From positions 1-35,924 of the forward strand of contig JAPLJZ010000196.1 in assembly GCA_026388335.1 (NCBI GenBank): DNA of 35,924 nucleotides, read 5' to 3'. Under the pieces are notes generated by a model. That model did no database searches. It saw only the letters and a program-made list of their open reading frames with translations, and was not told the DNA's origin. Of the stretch, positions 17,300 to 25,897 are shown in pieces (the stretch's first letter is position 1; each line of letters starts with the position of its first letter). Source of the stretch: Deltaproteobacteria bacterium (GTDB taxonomy: Bacteria > Desulfobacterota > Syntrophia > Syntrophales > UBA8958). A program made the translations under genes and the position numbers.

Positions 17300-18378
17300 G
17301 TCGTCTCCTCCCCCCGGGGATAGGAACCCAGGATTTTGAGAAATGTAGCCCTACCTTCAATATCCTGCAAACACAGCCTAACCTGTTCATCATCCCGATG
17401 ACCGGCAAAATCGGCAAAGAAAAGATATTCCCACATCCGGTCCCGCAGGGGATGGGACTCGATCCGGAGCAGGTTTATCCGCTCCCGGGCGAATATTTCC
17501 AGGGCCTGAAAGAGGGCCCCTGGGACATGGGGAGTTCCGAAGAGGATCGATGTCTTGTCCTGTCCCGTCCTTCCAGTTTTACCCTTACCGATGACCAGGA
17601 AGCGGGTGGTGTTGGCGGGATTGTCCTCGATATCCTCCGTCAGGATGGACAGCCCGTGGATCGTTGCCGACAGGAGGCTTCCCACCGCCGCCCCCCCCTC
17701 CGGGTCGCGATGCGCCCGCTCTCCCGCTTCCGAGGTGCTGGTGGTCTCCAATTGTTCGGCCTGCGGCAGGTTTTCCCGGAGCCAGTTCCGGCACTGGGCA
17801 AAAGCCTGAGGATGGGAATAAACCCTGCTGATGTCCTCCTTCTTTAAACAATGAGACATCAGGCACTGGGAAATCCTCAGGAATACTTCCGCCCTAATAT
17901 CCAGCGATGTCGTGATCAATCTTCTGAGGGTATGCCCTACGGAACCTTCTGTCGAATTTTCGACCGGGACAATTCCCAGGGCGATGTTTCCTCTCTCCAC
18001 ACGGTCAAAGACCTGATCGATCGTCCCGGCAGGGGCCAACTCCGCACTGTGACCGAAATTGGCAAGGGCGGCCAAATGGCTGAATGAGGCCTCCGGTCCT
18101 AAATAAGCTACTGTCAGGGGCCCCTGCAAGGCCCGAGAGGATGAAAAGATCTCCCGGAAAATTTCTCTGATGGCGGCATCGTTCAAGGGCCCGGTATTGT
18201 ACTTCCTCAGAAAATCAAAGACCCGGGATTCCTGGGCAGGACTGTAAACATCGATGCCACAGGAACGCTTTACCTGACCGATTTCCACGGAGCGGGCCGC
18301 CCGTTCATTGAGAAGCCGCAAAATGTCTCCGTCGAGTGCTCGGATATCTTCTCGAAGTTGTTCAAGCGTTTTTTCCAT
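17296..18378 (-). CDS. pheA: Chorismate mutase/prephenate dehydratase (P-protein)
   Basis: Three domains are visible. Residues 1-85 are an AroQ chorismate mutase (EDIRALDGDILRLLNERA). The dehydratase follows, with VAYLGPEASFSHLAA and GIVPVENSTEGSVGHTLR, and TTRFLVIGKG ends it. The last ~85 residues are an ACT regulatory domain (PGALFQALEIFARE, then RIESHPLRDRMWEYLFF), where the usual ESRP motif reads ESHP. It turns chorismate into phenylpyruvate. The ATG was chosen for its GAGGTG nine bases upstream; a GTG 45 bases further up is also open. It lies between aroB and aroD, overlapping aroD by four bases. Confidence 0.95.
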   Translation of the reverse strand: MEKTLEQLREDIRALDGDILRLLNERAARSVEIGQVKRSCGIDVYSPAQESRVFDFLRKYNTGPLNDAAIREIFREIFSSSRALQGPLTVAYLGPEASFSHLAALANFGHSAELAPAGTIDQVFDRVERGNIALGIVPVENSTEGSVGHTLRRLITTSLDIRAEVFLRISQCLMSHCLKKEDISRVYSHPQAFAQCRNWLRENLPQAEQLETTSTSEAGERAHRDPEGGAAVGSLLSATIHGLSILTEDIEDNPANTTRFLVIGKGKTGRTGQDKTSILFGTPHVPGALFQALEIFARERINLLRIESHPLRDRMWEYLFFADFAGHRDDEQVRLCLQDIEGRATFLKILGSYPRGEETT

Positions 18379-18428
18379 CAGGAAATGCACCTCATAATCA
18401 TTGATTTTACTTTGTTTTTCCACATTGT

Positions 18429-19520
18429 TTACAGCCTTTCAATAATCTCCCTGATCAGGCTATCCGGGACGCCACCGTTGACAAAGGGCATCCCGGGGCT
18501 TTTCAGGAGGACGAAGTGAACAACATTTCCCTCCTTCTTCTTATCCCGCTGCATTCTGGCCAGGACGCCGTTGCTGCCCATACCTGCGGGCATGCGGACG
18601 GGAAGACCTGTCTTTTGCAGGAGACGGATGATCCTATCCCGGTCGGCGGCCGGCAGGTGTCCAAGCCGCTCCGAAAGGACAAGGGCCACCGCCATGCCGA
18701 TGGAGACGGCTTCACCGTGAGGGATGGAGTAATCGGCTTCCGCCTCGATGGCATGTCCCAGGGTATGACCGAAATTGAGGATTCTTCTCAAACCATGCTC
18801 CTGCTCATCGATCTCGACAATTTTCTTCTTGATTTCACAGGTTCTCATCACGATGGGAATCAGGGCGGCCAGATCGCCGTCAGGCTTCAAGTCCGCCGCT
18901 TTTTCTTCGAGAAGATCCAGGAGGCCGGGATCGTCGATAATGGCGCATTTCACTATTTCCGCCAGACCGTTTTTGAATTCGTTACCGGGGAGCGTCCTAA
19001 GGAAGGACAGGTCGGTGAAGGCCGCCTTGGGCTGATGAAAGGTTCCCAGCATATTCTTCGCCGCCGGCAGATCAACACCCGTCTTGCCGCCGATGCTGCT
19101 GTCCACCTGAGCCAAGAGGGTAGTGGGTATGTGGAGGTAAGGAACGCCCCGCATGAAGATGGAGGCGACAAAACCCGTCAGATCGCCCACCACGCCACCG
19201 CCCATGGCAATAAGACCGGAGGTGCGGTCGGCGCCGCGACGGAGCAGCTCTTCCGCGAGAGCGACGGCGGTCGGCATGGTCTTGGTTCTCTCTCCCGCCG
19301 GTAAAATAATCACTTCCACGGGTAGTCCCATCTTTTTGAAAACGTCCATAACCCTCTGTTCATGGAGTTCGGATACATTAGTATCCGTGATCAGGAAATA
19401 TTTTTTAGCCCAGCTTCCTTTGGCGATAAGCAGAACGGCCCGGTCCAGGATGTCCTGGCCGATATAGACATCATAGGAGCGGGAGATCTTTTTTTCGATG
19501 CTGACCTTGAATCGGTTCAT
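18429..19520 (-). CDS. aroB: 3-Dehydroquinate synthase
   Basis: This 363-residue enzyme has the NAD-binding [17 protein letters not shown], the phosphate-binding [28 protein letters not shown], and [11 protein letters not shown], with histidines and glutamates that bind the catalytic metal. It cyclises DAHP to 3-dehydroquinate, the second pathway step. The ATG overlaps the aroF stop as ATGA and is preceded by GAGGTGACACG, so translation is coupled to aroF. Length and motifs are normal for the bacterial enzyme. Confidence 0.97.
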   Translation of the reverse strand: MNRFKVSIEKKISRSYDVYIGQDILDRAVLLIAKGSWAKKYFLITDTNVSELHEQRVMDVFKKMGLPVEVIILPAGERTKTMPTAVALAEELLRRGADRTSGLIAMGGGVVGDLTGFVASIFMRGVPYLHIPTTLLAQVDSSIGGKTGVDLPAAKNMLGTFHQPKAAFTDLSFLRTLPGNEFKNGLAEIVKCAIIDDPGLLDLLEEKAADLKPDGDLAALIPIVMRTCEIKKKIVEIDEQEHGLRRILNFGHTLGHAIEAEADYSIPHGEAVSIGMAVALVLSERLGHLPAADRDRIIRLLQKTGLPVRMPAGMGSNGVLARMQRDKKKEGNVVHFVLLKSPGMPFVNGGVPDSLIREIIERL

Positions 19521-20545
19521 CGTGTCACCTCGATCTGATCCTTCATGACCTTGGACAAGATGCGTACTTCCTCCATGAGTTCATAGAACTTTTCCGGTTT
19601 CAGGGACTGGGCGCCATCGGAGATGGCCTTTTCCGGCTCCGGATGGACCTCGATGATCAACCCGTCCGCCCCGGCCACAACGGCTGTCCGGGCCAGGGGT
19701 TTAACATATTTCCAGTGACCGGCGGCATGGCTGGGATCGACGATGACCGGCAGATGGGTCAGTTCCTTCAGGACGGGTACGGCGCTGATATCGAGGGTAT
19801 TGCGGGTTGCCGTCTCGAAAGTGCGGATTCCCCGTTCACAGAGGATCACGTTGTCATTACCGGCGGCAAGGATATATTCTGCCGCCATAAGGAGTTCCTC
19901 GATGGTGCTCATCATGCCCCGCTTGAGGAGGACGGGTTTTCTTGCCTGCCCCACCTTCTTCAGGAGAGCGAAGTTCTGGACGTTCCGGGCTCCAATCTGG
20001 AGGATATCTACGTATTGCTCCACCAGATCCACGTCCGTCGTGTTCATAACCTCCGTCACCACGGGGAGTCCAGTTTTTTCCCGAGCCTTTTTAAGGATTT
20101 TGAGTCCCTCCTCTTCCATGCCCTGGAAACTGTATGGGGAGGTGCGCGGCTTGTAAGCCCCTCCCCGTAGGATTTGGGCGCCCCCTTTCCGGGCGATGTA
20201 GGCGCTCTCCAGGAGCTGTTCCTCGCTTTCGATGGAACAGGGACCGGCCATGACGACAAAATCGGGGCCCCCGATCTCCACCTCCCCGACGCGGACAATC
20301 GTATTGCCGTCCCGCGATTCGCGACTGGCAAGCTTGTAAGGTTTCAGGATGGGCATGATATTTTCCACGCCCGGCAGGTGCTCCGCCGATTTCAGTTGCG
20401 CCTTGCCCCGGTCATCACCGACAATGCCGATGATTGTTCTTTCCACCCCTTGGGATGGGTGGGCCCGGTAGCCCACCGATTCGATCCAGCCGATAACGGC
20501 ATCGATCTGTATTTCTGTGGCACTCTTCTTCATGATGATAATCAT
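19517..20545 (-). CDS. aroF: DAHP synthase, type I-beta with N-terminal regulatory domain
   Basis: The 342-residue protein starts with a ferredoxin-like domain (about 1-70, [29 protein letters not shown]), as in the tyrosine-inhibited enzymes of the Thermotoga type. The catalytic barrel follows: [56 protein letters not shown], and [10 protein letters not shown] with a metal-binding histidine. It condenses phosphoenolpyruvate with erythrose 4-phosphate, committing carbon to aromatics. GGAGG lies eight bases before the ATG. It is the first gene of the operon and has an attenuator-like leader, so control probably acts on both enzyme and transcript. Confidence 0.95.
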   Translation of the reverse strand: MIIIMKKSATEIQIDAVIGWIESVGYRAHPSQGVERTIIGIVGDDRGKAQLKSAEHLPGVENIMPILKPYKLASRESRDGNTIVRVGEVEIGGPDFVVMAGPCSIESEEQLLESAYIARKGGAQILRGGAYKPRTSPYSFQGMEEEGLKILKKAREKTGLPVVTEVMNTTDVDLVEQYVDILQIGARNVQNFALLKKVGQARKPVLLKRGMMSTIEELLMAAEYILAAGNDNVILCERGIRTFETATRNTLDISAVPVLKELTHLPVIVDPSHAAGHWKYVKPLARTAVVAGADGLIIEVHPEPEKAISDGAQSLKPEKFYELMEEVRILSKVMKDQIEVTR

Positions 20546-20564
20546 TGCTTAGACCTCCAAATAA

Positions 20565-20649
20565 GTAAGGCCATGGGAACCTTCGCCGTCCCATGGCCTT
20601 ACAAAAACAAAAAAGCCACGGGGGACATTCCGTTCCACCCATGGCTCAT
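20565..20649 (-). promoter_or_regulatory. Attenuator-like leader of the aro operon
   Basis: Read on the minus strand, four segments can pair. Segment 1 (20646-20638, AGCCATGGG) pairs with segment 2 (20622-20614, CCCGTGGCT), followed directly by TTTTTTGTTTTTG. Segment 3 (20602-20589) and segment 4 (20578-20565) form a perfect 14-bp stem (GTAAGGCCATGGGA) with a ten-base loop. Segment 2 can instead pair with segment 3, since segments 1 and 3 share GCCATGGG. The mutually exclusive 1:2 plus 3:4 versus 2:3 layout is that of a classical attenuator. The aroF Shine-Dalgarno starts a few bases after segment 4. Which hairpin terminates is not certain. Confidence 0.6.
20599..20649 (-). CDS. Putative 16-residue leader peptide upstream of aroF
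   Basis: The frame reads MSHGWNGMSPVAFLFL and stops at a TAA inside segment 3 of the leader. It contains one Trp and two Phe codons; the Phe codons lie in the U-rich tract after the first hairpin, where a stalled ribosome would alter hairpin choice. No convincing Shine-Dalgarno precedes the ATG, so translation is uncertain. An aromatic-residue leader peptide before DAHP synthase fits amino-acid-sensing attenuation, by analogy with trpL and pheL. Confidence 0.4.
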   Translation of the reverse strand: MSHGWNGMSPVAFLFL

Positions 20650-20795
20650 TTTTCTATTTTTTTATGGTTTTACGTTTTCCTGAGCGATAGGCAGTCCGGG
20701 GCGCCAAAATAATAATACCAAAAATAAAAGCTGTTCCGCGCGATCTTGCTACCCATCTTGTTGTTTAACTGCTCCTTGTCGCAATTTGTGAGGGT

Positions 20796-20826
20796 GTATT
20801 AATTCACGGTTTATTAAGGAAGTCAA
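20796..20826 (-). promoter_or_regulatory. Possible promoter of the aro operon
   Basis: On the minus strand TTGACT (20826-20821) is followed by TTAATA or TAATAC after 18 or 19 bases. It would give a transcript starting about 140 bases before the leader peptide. The spacing is slightly long. The wider 20546-21003 gap also holds the aroF leader and the divergent promoter at 20934. Confidence 0.35.
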
Positions 20827-20933
20827 GAATAATTTTTCAGAATAATTTTTCTGCCCCGACTGTTCCCGCATCACTCATTCAGGTTTTATCGAAAAAACAT
20901 GGATGGATCTATGGTTACAGTGGCGCTTTTGTA

Positions 20934-20962
20934 TTGATCATATTCCGGTTAAGTGGTAGAAT
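20934..20962 (+). promoter_or_regulatory. Sigma-70 promoter upstream of the pcm operon
   Basis: TTGATC and TAGAAT are separated by 17 bases, about 40 bases before the start of the gene upstream of pcm. Confidence 0.55.
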
Positions 20963-21003
20963 CCCTTGTGTGAATTAAGACTTGGGAAATATAAGCTCCA
21001 CAT

Positions 21004-21399
21004 ATGAAGGAAATAACATTCGATGAAATCCTGAAGGAGGAATTCCTCAAGGAAAGGGCCGTCGTCCTGGGACGGACCGGAGAAAGCGTAGCAAAGGCCA
21101 TTGTCAAGCTTCAGCGGATGGCGCAGGTTATTGAGGAAAATCATCAATACATGAGAAGTCTGGAGGATCGGTTGGGCGGGGACCCCAACCATGATGACCT
21201 CAAAAAGGCGAAAGGAAAGGCCCTCAAGGACATTAATAAGATGATTCTTCAATACAATCGCCTCTGCGATCATGCCCAGTTGCGGTATTATTATCTGATC
21301 GTTACCCGGGAGGCCATGGGTTTGAGAAGTCATCACCGCATGGAGGAATTTTACCGTATTCCTCCGAAAAAAAAACAGCTCTCGGGGAATAGGGAATAA
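21004..21399 (+). CDS. Helical protein of unknown function upstream of pcm
   Basis: This 131-residue protein has no signal peptide or membrane segment. It is charged and predicted mostly helical (EILKEEFLKERAVVLG, VAKAIVKLQRMAQVIEENHQ, KKAKGKALKDINKMILQYNRL), with a tyrosine-rich YYYLIVTREAMGL and a basic tail. I do not recognise the family. Its TAA stop overlaps the pcm ATG by one base, so translation is coupled. A near-consensus promoter stands about 40 bases upstream. The start codon has no clear Shine-Dalgarno. In other bacteria pcm usually follows surE; this protein takes that position and is not SurE. Confidence 0.75.
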   Translation: MKEITFDEILKEEFLKERAVVLGRTGESVAKAIVKLQRMAQVIEENHQYMRSLEDRLGGDPNHDDLKKAKGKALKDINKMILQYNRLCDHAQLRYYYLIVTREAMGLRSHHRMEEFYRIPPKKKQLSGNRE

Positions 21400-22052
21400 T
21401 GGATCGCTTCCTGAAACAAAGAATGAAAATGGTGGATACCCAGATCCGGGCTCGGGGAGTTACTGACGAGCGAGTGCTCAGGGTCATGGAAAAGATTCAT
21501 CGCCACCTTTTCGTTGATGAGGGTCTCATCGATCAGGCCTATAACGACAACCCCCTGCCCATAGGTGATCGTCAGACAATCTCTCAGCCCTACATCGTTG
21601 CCCTCATGACGGCGGCTCTGAACCTGACGGGAAAGGAGAAGGTGCTGGAAATCGGCACCGGCTCCGGCTATCAGACCGCCATTTTAGCAGAGTTGGCTGA
21701 ACGGGTCTTTTCCATCGAAAGGATAGCCTCGCTGGCGGCGGGGGCAAGAAAAAACTTGGATTTCCTGAATTATTTTAATGTGGCTATCCGGGTAGGCGAC
21801 GGTACCTATGGCTGGCGGGAGGAGTCGCCTTTCGACGGGATTATCATTACCGCCGGGGCGCCGAAGGTTCCCAGGATCCTCCTGGAACAACTTGCCATCG
21901 GCGGCCGGCTGATTATTCCCACCGGCAGCCGCGTCAGCCAGGAGCTGTTAAGAATTACGCGTCTGTCCGAAGACGTTAATGAAATAAAGACCGAGGCTAT
22001 GTGTGGATGCCGCTTTGTCGATCTTATTGGTGATCATGGCTGGAACGCCTGA
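21399..22052 (+). CDS. pcm: Protein-L-isoaspartate O-methyltransferase
   Basis: This 217-residue enzyme methylates isoaspartyl residues in damaged proteins, using S-adenosylmethionine, so that they can revert to aspartate. The start MKMVDTQIRARGVTDERVL is typical, followed by PLPIGDRQTISQPYIVALM at the substrate site, the SAM-binding VLEIGTGSGYQTAILAELA, and FDGIIITAGAPKVPRILLEQL. It overlaps the unknown upstream gene by one base. Next comes an NlpD-like lipoprotein gene, echoing the widespread pcm-nlpD neighbourhood. Confidence 0.95.
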   Translation: MDRFLKQRMKMVDTQIRARGVTDERVLRVMEKIHRHLFVDEGLIDQAYNDNPLPIGDRQTISQPYIVALMTAALNLTGKEKVLEIGTGSGYQTAILAELAERVFSIERIASLAAGARKNLDFLNYFNVAIRVGDGTYGWREESPFDGIIITAGAPKVPRILLEQLAIGGRLIIPTGSRVSQELLRITRLSEDVNEIKTEAMCGCRFVDLIGDHGWNA

Positions 22053-22100
22053 ACCGAAACCTTTCCCGCTGTTTTTCACGATATTATTCTCTTTTTTCAT

Positions 22101-22976
22101 ATGAGACACAGAATCCTGTTTTTAGCCATCGTGTGCCTTTTCATCATTGCCTGCGCCAGTCAGCAGAGTAATACATACAAGGTCAAAGGGGTATATCACA
22201 GCGTAAAAAAAGGTGAAACCATCTCGGATATTGCCCGCGCTTATAACACTAACCCCGGGAAACTTGCCGAGATCAACCATATCAAAAGCCCGGGGCGTCT
22301 GGAAGAAAACAGCGTGGTGTTTATTCCTGATGCCGTTCAGGTACTGGATATTGAAAAACCGCCAAAATCAGGAATAAAAAATCAGCAACCCCAAGGCGTT
22401 CAAAAAAAGACTCAGACAGGGAAAAAAGCTTCCTCCCCAAGCCTGCAACAGGAACTCAAGCCAAGGGATCAGGGGAAAAAAATCGCCGCTGCCGTAAGCC
22501 CGGGTGGAAAGAAGCCGGTCCGGGAAAGAACAGGAGGAACGGAAAAAGAGAAGCCCATAGATGCACAGCCGCCACAACCGCCGGCCGGTGTTAGTTCTGC
22601 CGAGAAGGGATCATTCGCGTGGCCGGTGCGAGGCCGTGTTACCGCCAATTTCGGACGTCAACCCAATGGAATGGTAAATAATCATATCCGCATCACAGCG
22701 CGGGATCACGCACCCGTTGTCGCCGCGGCCACGGGAACAGTCATCTTTTCGGCGCCCTTAAGGGACTTTGGGGAAACAATTATCATCAAGCATGACAATC
22801 AATTTGCCACCGTTTATTCCAACTTGGGAAACAGATCCGTTAAGGCGGACAGCCGGATAAAAAAAAGTGAAATCATTGGTCTGGCAGGAAAATCTGAAAA
22901 AAAGGGAGAAGGATATATTGATTTTGAAATCCGCCAGAACAACAAGGCAAGAAATCCCCTTTTATTTCTTCCTTGA
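22101..22976 (+). CDS. NlpD-like lipoprotein: LysM plus degenerate M23 domain
   Basis: The signal peptide ends in a lipobox (LFIIAC, Cys18), so the protein is a lipoprotein. A LysM domain follows at about 30-76 (YHSVKKGETISDIARAYN), then a lysine- and proline-rich linker to about 170, then an M23/LytM domain from FAWPVRGRVTANFG. The metal ligands of active M23 peptidases are absent: the HxxxD region reads NNHIRITARD and the HxH region reads GYIDFEI. Such inactive LytM proteins (NlpD, EnvC) activate cell-wall amidases at division. The neighbour pcm supports an NlpD-type role. No Shine-Dalgarno is visible before the ATG. Confidence 0.88.
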   Translation: MRHRILFLAIVCLFIIACASQQSNTYKVKGVYHSVKKGETISDIARAYNTNPGKLAEINHIKSPGRLEENSVVFIPDAVQVLDIEKPPKSGIKNQQPQGVQKKTQTGKKASSPSLQQELKPRDQGKKIAAAVSPGGKKPVRERTGGTEKEKPIDAQPPQPPAGVSSAEKGSFAWPVRGRVTANFGRQPNGMVNNHIRITARDHAPVVAAATGTVIFSAPLRDFGETIIIKHDNQFATVYSNLGNRSVKADSRIKKSEIIGLAGKSEKKGEGYIDFEIRQNNKARNPLLFLP

Positions 22977-23037
22977 ATATAAGGCTACGCATGATTACAT
23001 TACAGCTTCTATGAAAAGTCAGGAAATATAAAATTTT

Positions 23038-24186
23038 ATGGGATTATCTTTTGAACAGGGCCCCATCCGGCCGCCAAGTGAAGCAAAGAGCCTGCTGATT
23101 CGGGTAACCCGTAATTGCCCATGGAATAAATGCGCCTTTTGCCGGACCTACCAGAGAAAAAAGTTTGAACTCCGCTCCGTTGAGGAAGTCAAAGAGGATA
23201 TCCGGCAGGCCAGGGCCATCGCCGATGACATAAAGGCCTTGTCATGGAAATACGGTGGCGCCGGGGAGGTTACTGATTCTCTTGTCCGCCTTATTTACAA
23301 TGAAGGTAGTGGCTATAACGACAGCTACCGGTCCGTCTGTGCCTGGTTGCATTGGGGAGGGGCATCCGTTTTTCTTCAGGACGCCAATTCCCTGATTCTG
23401 AAAACGGACGATCTGGTTGAGATCATTTCATTTCTCAAGGACCAGTTCCCTTATGTACAGCGAATCACTTCCTACTGCCGATCAAAAACGGCCGCCAGGA
23501 AAACCGTAGCGGAATTAAAAAGACTCCATGACGCAGGTTTGTCGAGGATACACATCGGTATAGAGAGTGGTTACGACCCGCTACTGGAATTCATTAACAA
23601 GGGGGCCACGGCAGCCGATCATATCGAGGGAGGTAAACGGGTTGTTGCCGCGGGCATTTCCCTTTGTGCCTATGTTATCCCCGGCTTAGGGGGCGAACGT
23701 TGGTCTAGAGAGCACGCCATTGCCACGGCAGAGGTCATCAATGCCATCAATCCCGACTACGTCCGGCTGCGCTCCCTGCAAGTCGTAAAAGGAACGGGGC
23801 TTTATGAACTGATGCAGAACGGGGAGTTCACCCCTGCGGAGGATGAACATACACTAAAAGAAATCCGCCTTTTTATCGAACATCTCGAGGGAACACAAAC
23901 AACCCTTGTCAGCGACCATATTCTTAATCTTCTTGAAGAGCTGGAGGGAAAGCTGCCCGAGGAAAAGGAAAGGCTTCTATCTGTCATCGACCGGTACTTT
24001 TCCCTGCCTCAGAAGGATAGAATGATCTTTCGGTTGGGGAGGAGACAGGGAATCTACCGGCAATTGTCCGATCTGGACAACAGCGTTATGTATCAACGGC
24101 TGAAAGCTCTCATTGATGAATACATTGAAGATGGTTCCGAAAGATTCGATGAAGACCTGAAACGGTTGATGTATCAATATATATGA
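23038..24186 (+). CDS. Radical SAM protein
   Basis: This 382-residue protein has its iron-sulfur motif at RNCPWNKCAFC, a CX4CX2C spacing rather than the usual CX3CX2C. The barrel continues with RIHIGIESGYDPLLEFINKG, which includes a SAM-binding glutamate, and VIPGLGG. A C-terminal helical region (from about 270) follows, with a late helical pair (DRMIFRLGRRQGIYRQL). It generates a 5'-deoxyadenosyl radical; the substrate is unknown. It is related to radical SAM proteins of the B12-independent Elp3/HemN-like kind with no added domain. It is a single gene followed by the carD promoter. Confidence 0.85.
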   Translation: MGLSFEQGPIRPPSEAKSLLIRVTRNCPWNKCAFCRTYQRKKFELRSVEEVKEDIRQARAIADDIKALSWKYGGAGEVTDSLVRLIYNEGSGYNDSYRSVCAWLHWGGASVFLQDANSLILKTDDLVEIISFLKDQFPYVQRITSYCRSKTAARKTVAELKRLHDAGLSRIHIGIESGYDPLLEFINKGATAADHIEGGKRVVAAGISLCAYVIPGLGGERWSREHAIATAEVINAINPDYVRLRSLQVVKGTGLYELMQNGEFTPAEDEHTLKEIRLFIEHLEGTQTTLVSDHILNLLEELEGKLPEEKERLLSVIDRYFSLPQKDRMIFRLGRRQGIYRQLSDLDNSVMYQRLKALIDEYIEDGSERFDEDLKRLMYQYI

Positions 24187-24193
24187 TGATGTA

Positions 24194-24222
24194 TTGACTA
24201 TTGTGGAATATTGTGTTAACAT
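24194..24222 (+). promoter_or_regulatory. Sigma-70 promoter of carD
   Basis: TTGACT and TAACAT are separated by exactly 17 bases, 31 bases before the carD ATG. It starts 8 bases after the radical SAM stop codon. Confidence 0.65.
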
Positions 24223-24253
24223 GCTGAATTCAAAATATATTAGGTGGTGTAAG

Positions 24254-24739
24254 ATGTTTAAGATAGGCGATATGGCAGTTTATCCCGCGCAGGGCGTCGG
24301 GGTTATTGAGGACATTGAGAACCGTGAAGTCATGGGGACCAAGCAGGCATTTTACATCCTGAAGATCATGGGAAACGGCATGAAGATCATGATTCCCACA
24401 AAAAGCGCGAAGTCTGTGGGTCTTCGCGAAGTTATCTCTGAAAAAGAAATTTCCAAAGTATATGATATTCTTAAAAATAAAGATGTTACGATCGACAAGC
24501 AGACCTGGAATAAGCGTTATCGGGAATATCTCGAAAAGATCAAGACCGGGTCTGTTTACGAGATAGCCAGGGTACTCCGGGATCTGCTAATCTTGAAGAA
24601 TGACAAGAACCTGTCCTTTGGAGAGCGCAAGATGATGGATACGGCAAAGAACCTGCTGGTCAAGGAAATTTCCGTGGCAACGAAGTCGGACGAAACCAAA
24701 ATCGAAGAGGATCTGCGAACGATCTTCACTATTCAGTAA
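24254..24739 (+). CDS. CarD/CdnL-family RNA polymerase-binding regulator
   Basis: The protein starts MFKIGDMAVYPAQGVGVIEDI, the RNA-polymerase-interaction domain shared with transcription-repair coupling factor, followed by a helical C-terminal domain (KRYREYLEKIKTGSVYEIARVLRDL). It has 161 residues. Relatives bind the polymerase beta subunit and stabilise open complexes at promoters. The start was set at the ATG after AGGTGG; the frame continues upstream, but that part overlaps the promoter. In deltaproteobacteria such genes often stand next to a PIN/TRAM protein, as here. Confidence 0.9.
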   Translation: MFKIGDMAVYPAQGVGVIEDIENREVMGTKQAFYILKIMGNGMKIMIPTKSAKSVGLREVISEKEISKVYDILKNKDVTIDKQTWNKRYREYLEKIKTGSVYEIARVLRDLLILKNDKNLSFGERKMMDTAKNLLVKEISVATKSDETKIEEDLRTIFTIQ

Positions 24740-24859
24740 TCTGAATCAACAGGCTGCGAGCAATTTATCAAGGGAAGGCAAAGAACCCATATCGACGGTG
24801 GTTCCTGCTTTTCGTAAAGCAATCTAGACAAATCAAAAAAGAAAGGAGGTGAAAAACAA

Positions 24860-25888
24860 ATGATTATCAGAATGATACTTATTGCTGCCTGTTCTATCAG
24901 CGGTTTTTTTATAGCCTACCTGACTTATCCCCCCAGCCAGTGGTGGGCATGGCCCGTGGGATTCATCATCGGGTTAGCGATCGCTTTCTTCGTCATCAAG
25001 ATGGAACAGGATATTAGAAAGTTTTCCCTGAGGATTATCCTTGGGGGAGTTGTGGGCTGCGTAGTTGGTCTTATCATCGCGTTTCTTCTTGCCTATGGTC
25101 TAAATTTTGTAAGTAATATCAAACAAAATCAGGAAGTCGTTCCCTGGATATACGCCCTCCTGACGGGAATCATGGGATACCTCGGATTGGTTCTCGGATC
25201 GAAAAAAATAGAGGAATTCAATATATTCGGTTTTGGACAAGCCAAAGAGCCTGACGAAGCCAGAGTTCTTGACACCAGTGTCATTATAGATGGCCGGATT
25301 GCCGACGTCTGTGATACGGGTTTTATCGAGGGTACGCTCGTGGTTCCCAGATTTGTCCTTGACGAGTTGCAGTATATCGCTGATTCCTCTGATTCCCTGA
25401 AACGTTCCCGGGGCAGGCGTGGGCTTGATATCTTGAACCGGATGCAGAAAATGGCGGGAATAACGATCGAAATAGGAGAACAGGACTTCCCAAAGATCAA
25501 AGGGGTGGATGCAAAACTCGTGGCGTTAGCCAGAAAGACCAATGCCAAGATCCTCACCAATGACTTTAACCTTAACAAAGTAGCAGAATTGCAGGGCATA
25601 AAGATCCTCAACGTGAACGAACTTGCCAATGCCCTGAAACCGGTGGTCCTGCCCGGCGAGACCATGACGGTCAAGATTATCAAGGAAGGCAAGGAGCCTG
25701 GACAAGGGGTGGCCTATCTGGATGACGGCACAATGATCATCGTTGACAACGCGCAGAAATTTCAGAGTTCCGTGGTGGATGTGCTGGTTACCAGTGTTCT
25801 TCAGACTACGGCGGGACGCATGATCTTTTCCGAGATGAAATCCCTAGCCGTCGACAAGAAACCCTTTGCCTTGTCATCCAAATCCTAA
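24860..25888 (+). CDS. Membrane-anchored PIN/TRAM domain protein (YacL-type)
   Basis: The 342-residue protein has about four N-terminal transmembrane helices (1-115), then a PIN nuclease fold (ARVLDTSVIIDGRIADVCDTG with the acidic site, DELQYIADSSDSLKRSRGRRG, ILTNDFNLNKVAELQG), then a C-terminal TRAM domain (GETMTVKIIKEGKEPGQG) for RNA binding. It is probably a membrane-bound ribonuclease or RNA-binding protein, like YacL of Bacillus. AAAGGAGGTG precedes the ATG. It lies about 120 bp after carD and ends in a strong terminator. Confidence 0.92.
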   Translation: MIIRMILIAACSISGFFIAYLTYPPSQWWAWPVGFIIGLAIAFFVIKMEQDIRKFSLRIILGGVVGCVVGLIIAFLLAYGLNFVSNIKQNQEVVPWIYALLTGIMGYLGLVLGSKKIEEFNIFGFGQAKEPDEARVLDTSVIIDGRIADVCDTGFIEGTLVVPRFVLDELQYIADSSDSLKRSRGRRGLDILNRMQKMAGITIEIGEQDFPKIKGVDAKLVALARKTNAKILTNDFNLNKVAELQGIKILNVNELANALKPVVLPGETMTVKIIKEGKEPGQGVAYLDDGTMIIVDNAQKFQSSVVDVLVTSVLQTTAGRMIFSEMKSLAVDKKPFALSSKS

Positions 25889-25897
25889 ACACTTTCC

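Noticed and set aside
20415-20642. 75-codon minus-strand frame rich in Trp and Phe that runs into aroF
   Set aside because: It starts in the leader without a Shine-Dalgarno and then runs out of frame through the known aroF N-terminus. The shorter 16-codon frame is the better leader candidate.
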